The notes: a model not told the origin generated them from the letters alone. A DNA stretch of 64,000 bases from an uncultured Eubacteriaceae bacterium (GCA_946497035.1 CAMMIW010000002.1:62001-126000); one strand, 5' to 3'; shown: positions 18,330-27,047, numbered from the stretch's first letter. Program-made: numbers and translations.

Positions 18330-19036
18330 TAGCTTTCACCTACAATCTTTTGGTTTTCGTTTAAATAATCTTCTAAAACTACACCATCTTTAAAACGTAT
18401 TATCCTTTTTGTATATTCTGCAACGTCTGGCTCGTGAGTAACCATAACTATAGTTACCCCATTTTCATTAAGTTTTTGAAAAATTTCTATAATTTCAAAA
18501 GTAGATTTAGAGTCTAAGTTACCTGTTGGTTCATCGGCTAATATTATAGCAGGATCGTTAACAAGGCTTCTAGCTATTGCTACTCTCTGTCTTTGTCCAC
18601 CAGACATTTCGTTAGGTTTATGATGTTCTCTACCTTTAAGCCCTACTATTTCTAAAGAATGTAAAGCTCTTTTTTTTCTTTCTTCTCTACCAACCCCTGC
18701 ATATACCATTGGTAGCTCTACATTTTGTAAGGCAGAAAGTTTAGGTAAAAGGTTAAAAGATTGAAAAACAAAGCCTATTTTTTTGTTTCTAACAAAAGCA
18801 AGTTTTTTACCTGATATTTTGCTAACATCTTCTCCATCTAATATGTACTGTCCTGAGGATAAAGTATCTAAACAACCTAAAATATTCATCATAGTAGATT
18901 TACCACAGCCAGACGAACCCATTATAGAAACAAATTCTCCTTTTGATACACTAAAATTTATACCTTTTAATGCCTCTACTTCTATTTTACCATTTTTATA
19001 TGTTTTTTTAACATTTTTTATTTCTATTATACTCAT
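18329..19036 (-). CDS. ABC transporter ATPase of the MacB/LolD type
   Basis: The 235-residue nucleotide-binding subunit has Walker A GSSGCGKST, the Q-loop in GFVFQSFNLLPKLSALQNVELP, signature MSGGQRQRVAIARSL, Walker B IILADEPTGNLDSKS and the H-loop VTHEPDVAEY. These are typical of the LolD/MacB ATPase family, which powers the adjacent FtsX-like permeases. It lies between the adaptor (12 bases away) and the first permease (overlapping by one base). The start has SD GGAGGTG. Confidence 0.95.
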   Translation of the reverse strand: MSIIEIKNVKKTYKNGKIEVEALKGINFSVSKGEFVSIMGSSGCGKSTMMNILGCLDTLSSGQYILDGEDVSKISGKKLAFVRNKKIGFVFQSFNLLPKLSALQNVELPMVYAGVGREERKKRALHSLEIVGLKGREHHKPNEMSGGQRQRVAIARSLVNDPAIILADEPTGNLDSKSTFEIIEIFQKLNENGVTIVMVTHEPDVAEYTKRIIRFKDGVVLEDYLNENQKIVGES

Positions 19037-19048
19037 AATAACACCTCC

Positions 19049-20443
19049 TTATTTAGCAGGATTATTAGCTTGTTCATTTTGTGCCTTATCTATTGGATTA
19101 ATTTTCATACCATCTTTCATAGTTTCTGTTGGAGCAGAAACAACTTTTTCTCCTTCAGAGAGTCCCTCAACTGATGCAACAGAATTTTTAATAGTTTTAA
19201 CTTTTATATTTCTTTTTTCTAAAGTGCCATCTTCTTTAACAACAAAAACATATTCTGAGCTTTTATCTCCTACTTTTTCAGACATATAAGACATAATAGG
19301 TATAACTAAAGCATTATCTTCTACTTTTGTTGTAATAACTAAATCTGTTGTATAACCTGCTTTTAAAGGCGTGTTTTGTGGCATAGATATTTCTACTTTT
19401 ACTACGCTTTTATTTTCTTTATTTACCTCTGCTAAAGGATATACCTTTGTTATCTGTCCTGTATATTCTTGATCTGTTATATCACTTTTAATAGTAACTT
19501 GTTGGCCAACTGCCACACCGTCCATATCATATTCTGGTATATATGCTTCTATAACTAAATCGTTTAAGTTGCCTACCTCTGCAACTATTTTACCTTCTGT
19601 TACTGCTTCTCCGTCTGTTACATATAGTTTTACTAAAGTACCTGTTATAGGTGATGTTGATACTGTTTCAAAGTCATTTATATCTTCTGTAAGCTGATTT
19701 ACCCTAAGTTTTGCTTGTTCTACCATAACTTTTTGGCTATCTATTTTATTTTTTACACTAGGATCTGAATTTTTGTTTTTTGCGTTTTCATATTGAGCTT
19801 TATTTGCTTCTAACTGTTTTTTTGTACTATCTAAGCTATTTTGTGTGCTTGTTTTTTGATTTTTTAAATTAGTTAATTTTGTTTCAAAACTGTCATACTC
19901 TGTTTTAGAAATAGCACCTTGAGAATATAATACATTTGCTCCATCTAAATCTGTTTGAGCTTTAGCTATATCTGTATCTAACTGTACAAGGTTATTTTCT
20001 AAATCTAATATAGTTTTTTCTGTTTGGCTAATTTGTGCTTCTATTTGTTTTATTTGGCTATCATCTGTTGGTATCATAAGCCCTTCTAAAGCTAAATTAG
20101 CCGATTTTAAAGAAAGTTTAGCATCATCTAATTGTCTTTTTAAAGTATCTAAAGAAGATTTGTCATAGTTTACTAAAACATCTCCTTGGTTTACTGGATC
20201 GCCCTCTTTTATAGGTAAATTATTTACCTTTCCATTATTTTTTGCATAAACAGATATTTTATCTCTAAAAGCTACCATTCCATCTGCCTCTACCGTTGTT
20301 ATCATTTGTTGTGTGTTAACTATATCTACTTCTGCCGATACTAATGTTTCTGATGGTTTTGGTTTTTTTGCATATGTAAATACTCCAACTCCTGCTACAC
20401 CTAATACTATAACACTTACTATTATTGCTATTTTCTTTTTCAT
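19049..20443 (-). CDS. HlyD/MacA-like efflux adaptor protein
   Basis: The 464-residue membrane-fusion protein has an N-terminal anchor (residues 4-24, IAIIVSVIVLGVAGVGVFTY). A barrel-sandwich lipoyl-like domain (about 65-110) is followed by a long Gln/Lys-rich coiled-coil hairpin (about 110-260) and beta-barrel domains (about 265-440) with GYTTDLVITTK. In Gram-positives such proteins link MacB-type permeases to substrates outside the membrane. It is the first gene of the four-gene operon, with an AGGAGG SD. A palindrome overlaps the predicted promoter just upstream, hinting at repression, but no regulator gene lies nearby. Confidence 0.92.
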   Translation of the reverse strand: MKKKIAIIVSVIVLGVAGVGVFTYAKKPKPSETLVSAEVDIVNTQQMITTVEADGMVAFRDKISVYAKNNGKVNNLPIKEGDPVNQGDVLVNYDKSSLDTLKRQLDDAKLSLKSANLALEGLMIPTDDSQIKQIEAQISQTEKTILDLENNLVQLDTDIAKAQTDLDGANVLYSQGAISKTEYDSFETKLTNLKNQKTSTQNSLDSTKKQLEANKAQYENAKNKNSDPSVKNKIDSQKVMVEQAKLRVNQLTEDINDFETVSTSPITGTLVKLYVTDGEAVTEGKIVAEVGNLNDLVIEAYIPEYDMDGVAVGQQVTIKSDITDQEYTGQITKVYPLAEVNKENKSVVKVEISMPQNTPLKAGYTTDLVITTKVEDNALVIPIMSYMSEKVGDKSSEYVFVVKEDGTLEKRNIKVKTIKNSVASVEGLSEGEKVVSAPTETMKDGMKINPIDKAQNEQANNPAK

Positions 20444-20464
20444 AGTTTTACCTCCTAGTTTTTA

Positions 20465-20493
20465 ATTATAAAATAATACGATTATTTTATAAA
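20465..20493 (-). promoter_or_regulatory. Promoter with an embedded palindrome upstream of the MacA-like gene
   Basis: The -10 TATAAT (20470-20465) lies 17 bases from a weak -35 TTTATA (20493-20488). A perfect 10-base inverted repeat, ATAAAATAAT / ATTATTTTAT with a 3-base centre (20468-20490), fills the spacer and touches both boxes, as an operator would. All bases but the centre are A or T, so chance is possible. The rest of 20444-20533 must also hold the ruvB 3' end. Confidence 0.45.
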
Positions 20494-20533
20494 AAATATT
20501 ATTTTATAACAAAATATATTTAAAATTTTAAAA

Positions 20534-21538
20534 TTAATTAAAATTTATACCAAAATGTTTGTATCCTATTTCTGTTATCTCTCTTCCACGTGGTGTCCTT
20601 TTTATAAAACCTAGTTGTATAAGATATGGCTCATAAACTTCTTCTATAGTATCACTTTCTTCACCTATAGATACAGCAAGATTATCTATACCAACAGGAC
20701 CTCCTGAAAATTTTTCTATAATAGTTTTTAATATTTTTTGATCTATAGGATCAAGGCCTAATTTATCCACATCTAAAAAATTAAGTGTTTCATCTGCAAC
20801 AGCTTTTGTTATATTTCCGTCATATTTAACTTGTGCAAAATCTCTTACCCTTTTTAATAGCCTATTAGCTATTCTAGGTGTTCCTCTTGAACGTCTTGCT
20901 ATTTCTAAAGCTCCTTCTTCTTCTATATCTACACCTAAAACATTAGCAGAACGTTTTATTATATGCATCAATTCTTCTGGATTATACATTTCTAAACGGC
21001 TTATAACACCAAATCTATCTCTTAAAGGGTTAGTTAAAAGCCCTATTCTTGTTGTAGCACCTATAAGAGTAAATTTAGGTAAATCTACTCTTATACTTTT
21101 GCTATTTGCCCCTTTACCTATCATTATATCAAGAGAAAAATCTTCCATAGCAGGATATAAAACTTCTTCTATAGCTCTATTTAGCCTATGTATCTCATCT
21201 ATAAAAAGAATATCTCCTTCGTTTAAAGAGTTTAATATAGCTGCCATATCTCCTGCCCTTTCTATAGCAGGGCCTGATGTAGTTTTTATATTAACCCCCA
21301 TTTCATTTGCTATAATGTTTGATAATGTGGTTTTGCCAAGGCCTGGTGGCCCATATAACAAAACGTGATCTAATGGCTCATTTCTCATTTTTGCCGCCTC
21401 TATATATATTTTTAATGTTTCTTTTACCTTTTTTTGTCCTATATATGTGTCTATAGTTTGAGGGCGTAGTTTTGTTTCTATCAAGGCATCTTCTTCCTTA
21501 AAATCTGATGTTATTATTCTATCTTTTATGTTAATCAC
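20534..21538 (-). CDS. ruvB: Holliday junction branch-migration helicase RuvB
   Basis: RuvB is the AAA+ ring motor that drives branch migration of Holliday junctions with RuvA. Walker A is in [15 protein letters not shown], Walker B in [12 protein letters not shown], sensor 1 in LIGATTR and the arginine-finger region in PLRDRFGV; a winged-helix domain with [10 protein letters not shown] closes it. The start is uncertain. GTG 21538 lies within the SD itself. The AGAGG SD stands 8 bases before an ATA codon (21529), and relatives typically begin with a methionine shortly before DRI, exactly where ATA stands. The annotated GTG gives 334 residues, the ATA 331. It follows ruvA by 3 bases. Confidence 0.96.
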   Translation of the reverse strand: MINIKDRIITSDFKEEDALIETKLRPQTIDTYIGQKKVKETLKIYIEAAKMRNEPLDHVLLYGPPGLGKTTLSNIIANEMGVNIKTTSGPAIERAGDMAAILNSLNEGDILFIDEIHRLNRAIEEVLYPAMEDFSLDIMIGKGANSKSIRVDLPKFTLIGATTRIGLLTNPLRDRFGVISRLEMYNPEELMHIIKRSANVLGVDIEEEGALEIARRSRGTPRIANRLLKRVRDFAQVKYDGNITKAVADETLNFLDVDKLGLDPIDQKILKTIIEKFSGGPVGIDNLAVSIGEESDTIEEVYEPYLIQLGFIKRTPRGREITEIGYKHFGINFN

Positions 21539-21541
21539 CTC

Positions 21542-22138
21542 TTATTTAGATAATTTTTTAAGGCATAAACCTATCATTTTATCTACTGGTAAATTTTTAT
21601 CTTCAATGCTATTTATAGCTTTTAATATTTCTAGTTTTGTAAAACCAAGGCTGATTAAGGCATCTAAAGTTTCTTTTGTGTTGTCATTTTCTTCTATATT
21701 TTCAGTTATTTGTGGCTCTGTGTTAATAGCATCTATTATATCTACTTTATCTTTAAGCTCTAAAGCTATCCTTTGTGCTATTTTTTTCCCTATACCTTGT
21801 CCACTAGATAATACTTTTATATCTGATGTTATAATAGCAGATATAATCTCTTGTGGGCTCATAATATTTAAGAGAGCTATTGCTCCTTTAGGGCCTACAC
21901 CAGATACAGTTATAAGTTTTTCAAATAACTGTAGTTCTTCTAGTGTTAAAAAGCCAAAAAGAGAAATATCGCCCTCTTTAACATTCATAAATGTATATAA
22001 TTTTACATTTTCTCTATTTTTGTTTAAATAAGTATATAATTTTCCAGAAATATTTATTTTATAACCTATACCATTATTTTCTATTATTAAAAAATTTTCT
22101 TTTAATATTTCAATATTACCCTTTATAAAACTAATCAT
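21542..22138 (-). CDS. ruvA: Holliday junction DNA-binding protein RuvA
   Basis: RuvA forms tetramers that hold the four-way junction open for RuvB. It has the N-terminal OB fold (MISFIKGNIEILKENFLIIENNGIGYKI), two helix-hairpin-helix motifs (LITVSGVGPKGAIALL and LSSGQGIGKKIAQRIALELK) and a C-terminal RuvB-contacting three-helix domain (ETLDALISLGFTKLEILKAI). Its 198 residues are normal. It lies 8 bases downstream of a DUF4250 gene and 3 bases upstream of ruvB. Confidence 0.97.
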   Translation of the reverse strand: MISFIKGNIEILKENFLIIENNGIGYKINISGKLYTYLNKNRENVKLYTFMNVKEGDISLFGFLTLEELQLFEKLITVSGVGPKGAIALLNIMSPQEIISAIITSDIKVLSSGQGIGKKIAQRIALELKDKVDIIDAINTEPQITENIEENDNTKETLDALISLGFTKLEILKAINSIEDKNLPVDKMIGLCLKKLSK

Positions 22139-22146
22139 TTTTACAC

Positions 22147-22326
22147 CTAAGCCTTAAATTGATTCTCTTGTGGTATATATTTATATCCTACACTTTGTAA
22201 TTTTTCTTCTATTTCTTGTTTATCTAGGTTATAACTATCACAAAAACTACCTAAACTATCAAAATCATCTCTAAGCTTTGTATTTACAAAACTTAGTAAC
22301 ATATATGGATCTTTTGGTATATTCAT
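22147..22326 (-). CDS. DUF4250 family small protein
   Basis: This 59-residue gene begins MNIPKDPYMLLSFVNTKLRD and continues with DFDSLGSFCDSYNLDKQEIEEKLQSVGYKY and a terminal NQF motif. This matches the DUF4250 family, whose members nearly all begin with (N)xPKDPxMLLSxVNTKLRD and are common in Clostridia; the function is unknown. The SD AGGAG is 8 bases upstream of the ATG. It leads a probable DUF4250-ruvA-ruvB transcript. A -10-like TATAAT lies about 40 bases upstream with only a weak -35. Confidence 0.88.
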   Translation of the reverse strand: MNIPKDPYMLLSFVNTKLRDDFDSLGSFCDSYNLDKQEIEEKLQSVGYKYIPQENQFKA

Positions 22327-22402
22327 TTTTTATCACTCCTAAAAAATTTTCTTCTTAATATTATACCATATGTTTATATAGTTTTCTATATTTACTTTCC
22401 AT

Positions 22403-22430
22403 AAAAATAATTATAATAGTAATTATTTTT
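22403..22430 (-). terminator. Probable terminator at the end of the cobalamin gene group
   Basis: A perfect 10-base stem, AAAAATAATT (22403-22412) with AATTATTTTT (22421-22430), has an 8-base loop. The T-rich arm comes last on the minus strand. It lies 24 bases after the PP-loop gene stop. Confidence 0.6.
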
Positions 22431-22454
22431 ATACTTACATTTTAAACTTTTTTA

Positions 22455-23132
22455 TTATTTATCAACAGATAAAATAGGCAAAATAGAATAACCATCATTT
22501 TCTATTTTATCACCTAGCTTAAATTTTACTTTTTCTTTAAAGATAGGGCCATCAGATACAAATGTATGATATTCACCATTTTCTCCACATACGTCTGCCC
22601 CTTCTTTTTCTATTTGCTCACAAATTTCTTTTGTCATAGTAAGCCCTAAAAATTTATCATCTAACATTTTTGTATTTATAACTGTAAATGTAGAAGTAAA
22701 ACCACTATCTAAAAATTCATATACAAGAGTTTTTCTATCTTCTTGCCAAAGTGGAAAACAAGGCTCTATACCTACATTTTCACATCTTTCTGTGCACCAT
22801 TTTAAATGACATTCTAAATCTATATCACCAAATATACAAACCTCTGCTCCTTCTTCTTTTGCTTTAGCTAATGCTTTTTCAAAATTTTGTGCATATTGTT
22901 CTCCTGTTGTTTCTATAAGCCATATAGGTATATTTAAAGATTTTGATACACTATCTAAAACACCTTTAGGCACACCATGAAACCAAGATAAATTTCTATC
23001 TTTATTATAAGTTATAATTAAGCATAAAGGCTCAAGACCTGCCTTTATAGCTCTATATATAGATAACATACTATCTTTACCACCACTGTATGATGCTACA
23101 AATTTTTTACCTTTTAAATTTTCTTTTATCAT
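22455..23132 (-). CDS. PP-loop ATPase of the diphthine-ammonia ligase (Dph6/MJ0570) family
   Basis: The protein has the PP-loop SYSGGKDSM at the N-terminus and the family hallmarks GVPKGVLDSVSKSLNIP, FGDIDLECHLKWCTERCENVG, PLWQEDRKTLVYEF and the C-terminal CGENGEYHTF. In eukaryotes and archaea this family makes diphthamide on EF2. Bacteria lack that target, so the bacterial role is different and I do not know it. It is the last gene of a cobalamin group. The longest frame starts at GTG 23141 inside the SD; ATG 23132, with AAAGG 8 bases upstream, is the better start (225 residues). A cobalamin-related adenylation or amidation is only an inference from context. Confidence 0.85.
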   Translation of the reverse strand: MIKENLKGKKFVASYSGGKDSMLSIYRAIKAGLEPLCLIITYNKDRNLSWFHGVPKGVLDSVSKSLNIPIWLIETTGEQYAQNFEKALAKAKEEGAEVCIFGDIDLECHLKWCTERCENVGIEPCFPLWQEDRKTLVYEFLDSGFTSTFTVINTKMLDDKFLGLTMTKEICEQIEKEGADVCGENGEYHTFVSDGPIFKEKVKFKLGDKIENDGYSILPILSVDK

Positions 23133-23137
23133 TATAA

Positions 23138-24187
23138 TCACCTTTTCCCTTTTATTTTTTCTATAGCATTTATTAATTTTTCATTTTGTTCTTTTTTATA
23201 TATACCTATTCTAAAAAATTCATTTGTAAGATTAGTATAGTTGCCACAATTTCTTATAGCAATATTATAATCTTCATATAAAATTTTATCAAAATTTTTA
23301 AAACCTTTAAAAAATATATAATTTGCATTGCTACCTATTATTTTAAAACCTAATTTTTTAAGGCTATTTATTATTTTTTCTTTTTCTATATTTATATAAT
23401 TTAAACTTTCTTTTAAGTATATATGACAATCTTTAAGACAATATATACCCATTTCTTGAGCAAATATAGAAACAGGCCAATCTGCACCATAAAAATATAA
23501 ATTTTCTATTGTTTTTAAATTTGAACTTATACAATAACCAAGCCTAAAACCTGCAAGAGCAAATATTTTTGTAAAAGCCTTTAAAATAATTAATTTATCA
23601 TATTTAGCTATAAGATTTTTACTAGTATATTTACTATTATCTTCTATAAAATCTATAAAACATTCATCTACAAAAACATATCCTTTAGTTTCTTGTAAAA
23701 TTTTTTCTATTAAATCATTTTCTATTAATTGGCCTGTAGGGTTGTTTGGGTTACATAAAAATATTATATCAAATTGTTCTTTTTTTATAATTTGTAATAT
23801 ATCTTCTTTTAAATTAAAATCGTCTTCTTCTAATAATATATGTTTATATATATTACAATCTACCGTTTTTAAAGCCCTTTCATAATCTGCAAAAGTTGGT
23901 GCTAATATTAAAGCTTTTTTAGGCTTTATATAATTAACCGCTCTAAAGATTATATCTGATGCACCATTGCTACAAAATATATATTCTTTATTTATATTTT
24001 CATATTTTTCTATAGCTTTTCTTAAATTTGTAGAAAAATTATCTGGATAAGAAACACTTTTATTTAAAGCATCTTTTAAAATTTTAAAGCTATCTTCTTT
24101 TAGTCCTAAAGGGTTTATATTAGCAGAAAAATCTATTATATTATTATTTTTAAAAATTTCATTTCCACCGTGTTCATATTTATACAT
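23138..24187 (-). CDS. cobD: Threonine-phosphate decarboxylase CobD (PLP-dependent)
   Basis: CobD makes (R)-1-aminopropan-2-ol phosphate, the linker of cobalamin's nucleotide loop, from L-threonine O-3-phosphate. The start HGGNEIFKNNNIIDFSANINPLG is the CobD signature, and the fold is of the histidinol-phosphate aminotransferase type. Also visible are CNPNNPTGQ, VDECFIDF with the PLP-contacting Asp, and LKAFTKIFALAGFRLGY with the Schiff-base lysine. The length of 349 residues is normal. Its neighbour cbiB uses its product. HisC-like aminotransferases are similar, but the N-terminal motif and the context favour CobD. Confidence 0.9.
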   Translation of the reverse strand: MYKYEHGGNEIFKNNNIIDFSANINPLGLKEDSFKILKDALNKSVSYPDNFSTNLRKAIEKYENINKEYIFCSNGASDIIFRAVNYIKPKKALILAPTFADYERALKTVDCNIYKHILLEEDDFNLKEDILQIIKKEQFDIIFLCNPNNPTGQLIENDLIEKILQETKGYVFVDECFIDFIEDNSKYTSKNLIAKYDKLIILKAFTKIFALAGFRLGYCISSNLKTIENLYFYGADWPVSIFAQEMGIYCLKDCHIYLKESLNYINIEKEKIINSLKKLGFKIIGSNANYIFFKGFKNFDKILYEDYNIAIRNCGNYTNLTNEFFRIGIYKKEQNEKLINAIEKIKGKR

Positions 24188-24191
24188 ATTA

Positions 24192-25145
24192 TCACCATAT
24201 TAAAAATATTATTAATAAAATTATTATAAAAATTAATGTAGATATATACATAAGCTTATTAGTAATAACAATGTCATTTATATTAGCCTTTCTATTGTTA
24301 TCACCTATCGTCTTTTTTTCTACAACCTTTCCATTATATGTGCTTTTGCCACCTAGCTGTATGTTTAAAGCTCCCGCACAAACCGCCTCTGTATGAGCAG
24401 AATTTGGGCTTAAATGGTTATATCTATCCCTTAAATAAATTTTTATAGCATTTTTTGTATTAAGCCTAGCTAAAAATGTGGCAAATATCATTAATATAGC
24501 AGATATTCTAGCAGGTATAAAATTTACAACATCATCTAATTTTGCAGAAAATTTGCCAAAATATATAAATTTCTCATTTTTATAACCTACCATAGAGTCA
24601 AGCGTATTAATAGCTTTATAAACCATTCCTAAAGGCACACCACCTATAGCTAAAAATATTAAAGGTGCTATAACCCCATCTGACAAATTTTCAGATATAG
24701 TTTCTACAGTAGCTTTAACTATTTTTTCTTCTTCTAAATTTTCTGTATCTCTACCTACTATATATGATAAATATAACCTGGCATCTTTTATATTATTATT
24801 TTTAAGCTGTCTATATATTTTCATACTCTCTACATAAAGACATTTAGGAGCTATTATAAAATAACACATAATAACCTCAAAAATAATACCTAAATAAAAA
24901 TTTATTTTATAAAAAATGTAAACCAAAAATAAATTTGTAAAAAATACTAAAGCCAATATAATAATATTCATAAATAAACCATATATAAATTGTAATTTTG
25001 GTGTTTTTATTTTTAATTTATCATAAATTTTTATACCAATATTATTAATATAACCTAAAATCCTTATAGGGTGTAACATATTGTTAGGGTCACCTAATAT
25101 ACAATCTATTATAAAGCCTATTATTATAGCATATTTAAAAATCAT
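24192..25145 (-). CDS. cbiB: Adenosylcobinamide-phosphate synthase CbiB
   Basis: CbiB is an integral membrane enzyme that attaches aminopropanol (phosphate) to adenosylcobyric acid. Family motifs are visible: GDPNNMLHPIRILG near the N-terminus, YIVGRDTENLEEEKIVKATVETISENLSDGVIAPL in the middle, then NTLDSMVGYKNEKF and SPNSAHTEAVCAGAL. Several hydrophobic helices are present (near 1-15, 55-100, 160-175, 205-225, 295-317). It sits between the HAD phosphatase and cobD, a few bases from each. The gene is called cobD in some species. Confidence 0.95.
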   Translation of the reverse strand: MIFKYAIIIGFIIDCILGDPNNMLHPIRILGYINNIGIKIYDKLKIKTPKLQFIYGLFMNIIILALVFFTNLFLVYIFYKINFYLGIIFEVIMCYFIIAPKCLYVESMKIYRQLKNNNIKDARLYLSYIVGRDTENLEEEKIVKATVETISENLSDGVIAPLIFLAIGGVPLGMVYKAINTLDSMVGYKNEKFIYFGKFSAKLDDVVNFIPARISAILMIFATFLARLNTKNAIKIYLRDRYNHLSPNSAHTEAVCAGALNIQLGGKSTYNGKVVEKKTIGDNNRKANINDIVITNKLMYISTLIFIIILLIIFLIW

Positions 25146-25147
25146 AT

Positions 25148-25756
25148 TTACCTCTTAATCAAGTTAGTTAAAAAATTGTATAGCTCTTTATCATCATAAA
25201 TAACATAATCTGCATTCTCTATTAAATTTTTAGATATTTTTCTACTACCACCAAAGGCAATACCAATATGTGCTCTTTTTAACATACCTATATCGTTATC
25301 CCCATCACCAATAGCAATAAAATTAAAATCAAATTTTTTAACTATATCTTCTTTATTTATAACTTTTGTTACTTTATATATTTTATTATCTTTTAACATA
25401 CTTTCACAAGAAAAATATTTATCTTCCATATTAAGCTTTTTTAAAATTGGCTTTATAATTATATCTAAATTTCCTGTTACTATATAGCATCTTTCTTTAT
25501 TTTCTAATATAAATTTAAATATATATTCATTTAATTTTATATCTTTCACTATATTATGTATTTTTTCTATAGGTATATTTTTTAACATATTAATTCTATT
25601 TATAAAATTTTCACAAAAGTTTTCTTCTCCATTCATAGCTTTTTCTGTTAAAATTTGTATTTCTTTAAATAAACCTATTTCTTTAGCTATAAGTGGTAAT
25701 ATTTCTTCTTTTGTAATAGTAGAGTCTAAATCAAAAACAAATTTATAGTTTAACAT
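25148..25756 (-). CDS. HAD-superfamily (SerB-like) phosphatase in the cobalamin group
   Basis: The HAD motifs are clear: motif I FDLDSTITKEE, motif II YIVTGNLD, motif III lysine around VNKEDIVKK and motif IV AIGDGDNDIGML. The helical cap and size (about 202 residues) resemble phosphoserine phosphatase-like (type IB) enzymes. Lying between cobO and cbiB, it may supply a missing phosphatase step, such as alpha-ribazole-5'-phosphate phosphatase, since no cobC is visible. This is inference. The longest frame begins at GTG 25765 overlapping the cobO stop; ATG 25756 is more natural, though both lack a strong SD and probably rely on coupling to cobO. Confidence 0.8.
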   Translation of the reverse strand: MLNYKFVFDLDSTITKEEILPLIAKEIGLFKEIQILTEKAMNGEENFCENFINRINMLKNIPIEKIHNIVKDIKLNEYIFKFILENKERCYIVTGNLDIIIKPILKKLNMEDKYFSCESMLKDNKIYKVTKVINKEDIVKKFDFNFIAIGDGDNDIGMLKRAHIGIAFGGSRKISKNLIENADYVIYDDKELYNFLTNLIKR

Positions 25757-25764
25757 ATTTATCA

Positions 25765-26289
25765 CTATTTTTCTATACCAACACGTGCCATAACACCTTT
25801 AGTATAATAATGTTTTATCTCTTTCATTTCTGTAACCAAATCTGCCTTCTCTTTTACACTATCTAAAGCATATCTACCTGTTAATATAAGCTCGGCATTT
25901 TCTGGCTTTTTGTCTATTAAATCTAATATTTGTTTTTCTGTTAAAATCTCCATATAAACCGCCACGTTTATTTCATCAAAAATATATATATCATATTCGT
26001 TTTGCTCTAATATCTCTATAGCTCTATCATATCCATTATTACCACAAGATATATCATAATCTTTTAAAGCACCTTTTTTGGCAAAACCTTTGCCTGTGCC
26101 ATATTGCTCTACTGTAACATTTGGTAAAAATTGTCTTATAGCTTTTATCTCGCTATATTCATCATCTTTCATAAATTGGCCTATATATATTTTTTTGCCT
26201 GCTCCACTTGCTCTAAGTGTTAAACCTAACATACAAGTTGTTTTTCCTTTACCATTTCCTGTGTATATTTGTAAATAACCTTTTTCCAT
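25765..26289 (-). CDS. cobO: Cob(I)alamin adenosyltransferase, CobO/BtuR type
   Basis: CobO transfers the adenosyl group from ATP to cobalt of corrinoids in biosynthesis or salvage. It has the Walker A-like GNGKGKTTCMLGLTLRASG, GQFMKDDEYSEIKA, IFDEINVAVYMEIL and the C-terminal TGRYALDSVKEKADLVTEM-KHYYTKGV block, all characteristic. The 174-residue length is normal. It is first in the operon cobO-HAD-cbiB-cobD-PP-loop. No cobalamin riboswitch is visible upstream; instead a copy of the dispersed intergenic repeat occupies 26318-26429. Confidence 0.95.
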   Translation of the reverse strand: MEKGYLQIYTGNGKGKTTCMLGLTLRASGAGKKIYIGQFMKDDEYSEIKAIRQFLPNVTVEQYGTGKGFAKKGALKDYDISCGNNGYDRAIEILEQNEYDIYIFDEINVAVYMEILTEKQILDLIDKKPENAELILTGRYALDSVKEKADLVTEMKEIKHYYTKGVMARVGIEK

Positions 26290-26317
26290 AATATTTCTCC
26301 TTTTTATTTATATATTA

Positions 26318-26429
26318 ATAATAAATGTTGGTATAATTTTATATAAATCGATAAAACAATAGTCTTATCATAAGGGGGGCTATGGGTATGATTAGATATA
26401 TTTTAGTTTAACCCCCAATAATTGAAAAA
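26318..26429 (-). repeat. Dispersed intergenic repeat, copy A
   Basis: Read on the minus strand, it begins TTTTTCAATTATTGGGGG, has a core AAAATATATCTAATCATACCC and ends ATACCAACATTTATTATTA. Beginning and end match the other copies in the window, and the ends are imperfectly inverted with respect to each other. It fills the gap between the DUF5721 gene and cobO. Confidence 0.6.
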
Positions 26430-26458
26430 TAGCCTTTATATGTTAATAATAAAAAATG

Positions 26459-26923
26459 TTAATTTTCAACTTTTATATTTATACCATTTTTTTTTAAAAA
26501 TTTTAAAATAATTTCTTCCCAAATTTTATCTTCTTTTTTGTCTAAAGAAAATGCTTTTTGGCTTGTGCCTGTTGTGCCTATTATACTATCATTTTGGTAT
26601 GTAATATTTAAAAACATAGCGGCAGCATTATCACAAACAGCATTAACCGTTTCATCATCTAAAGAAAATACTATTTTAAAAAATTTAGGCTTTATATTTC
26701 CTTTTATAATATTTACAATGTAAGGCTTTAGCTCTTTCCACTTTACAAAGTACCTTTTTTCATCTTCTTGTAAATAATCTTTATTTATATTTCCTAAAAT
26801 TTCATATTTAACAATAGTTTCTAAAGATATATTTCTAATCTCTAGCTTATCAAAACTATCTTCCTTCAAAAGTTTTTGCATAAAAATTTTAACTTCTTCG
26901 TTTTCGATAGAAAAAACTAACAT
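26459..26923 (-). CDS. Conserved hypothetical protein, DUF5721-like
   Basis: The 154-residue protein begins MLVFSIENEEVKIFMQKLLKEDSFDKLEIRN and contains WKELKPYIVNIIKGNIKPKFFKIVFSL and a mixed alpha/beta remainder. There is no signal peptide or membrane segment. The arrangement of a MxKLLxxDxFDxF-like start, then WKxxRPxxxxxIKGxxxPxxFKIVF, is what I remember of DUF5721, a family of unknown function in Lachnospiraceae-type Clostridia. That identification is from memory and moderate. The start has SD AGGTG 7 bases upstream. It follows rnc, separated by a terminator. Confidence 0.65.
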   Translation of the reverse strand: MLVFSIENEEVKIFMQKLLKEDSFDKLEIRNISLETIVKYEILGNINKDYLQEDEKRYFVKWKELKPYIVNIIKGNIKPKFFKIVFSLDDETVNAVCDNAAAMFLNITYQNDSIIGTTGTSQKAFSLDKKEDKIWEEIILKFLKKNGINIKVEN

Positions 26924-26978
26924 ACCTTTTCACCTCAAAATATATTATAACAAAAAATAGTATATATAACAAGCATAT

Positions 26979-27010
26979 AAAAAAGCATAGATTTTTATCC
27001 ATGCTTTTTT
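26979..27010 (-). terminator. Rho-independent terminator after rnc
   Basis: AAAAAGCATGGAT and ATCTATGCTTTTT (minus strand) pair around a 4-base loop, with T-runs on both sides. It lies 38 bases after the rnc stop. Confidence 0.85.
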
Positions 27011-27047
27011 ATATATTTATAATATATCTTAAACCTTACCTTTTTAT

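Noticed and set aside
26290..26458. Possible cobalamin riboswitch upstream of cobO.
   Set aside because: No B12-box pattern was found; the region is explained by the dispersed repeat.
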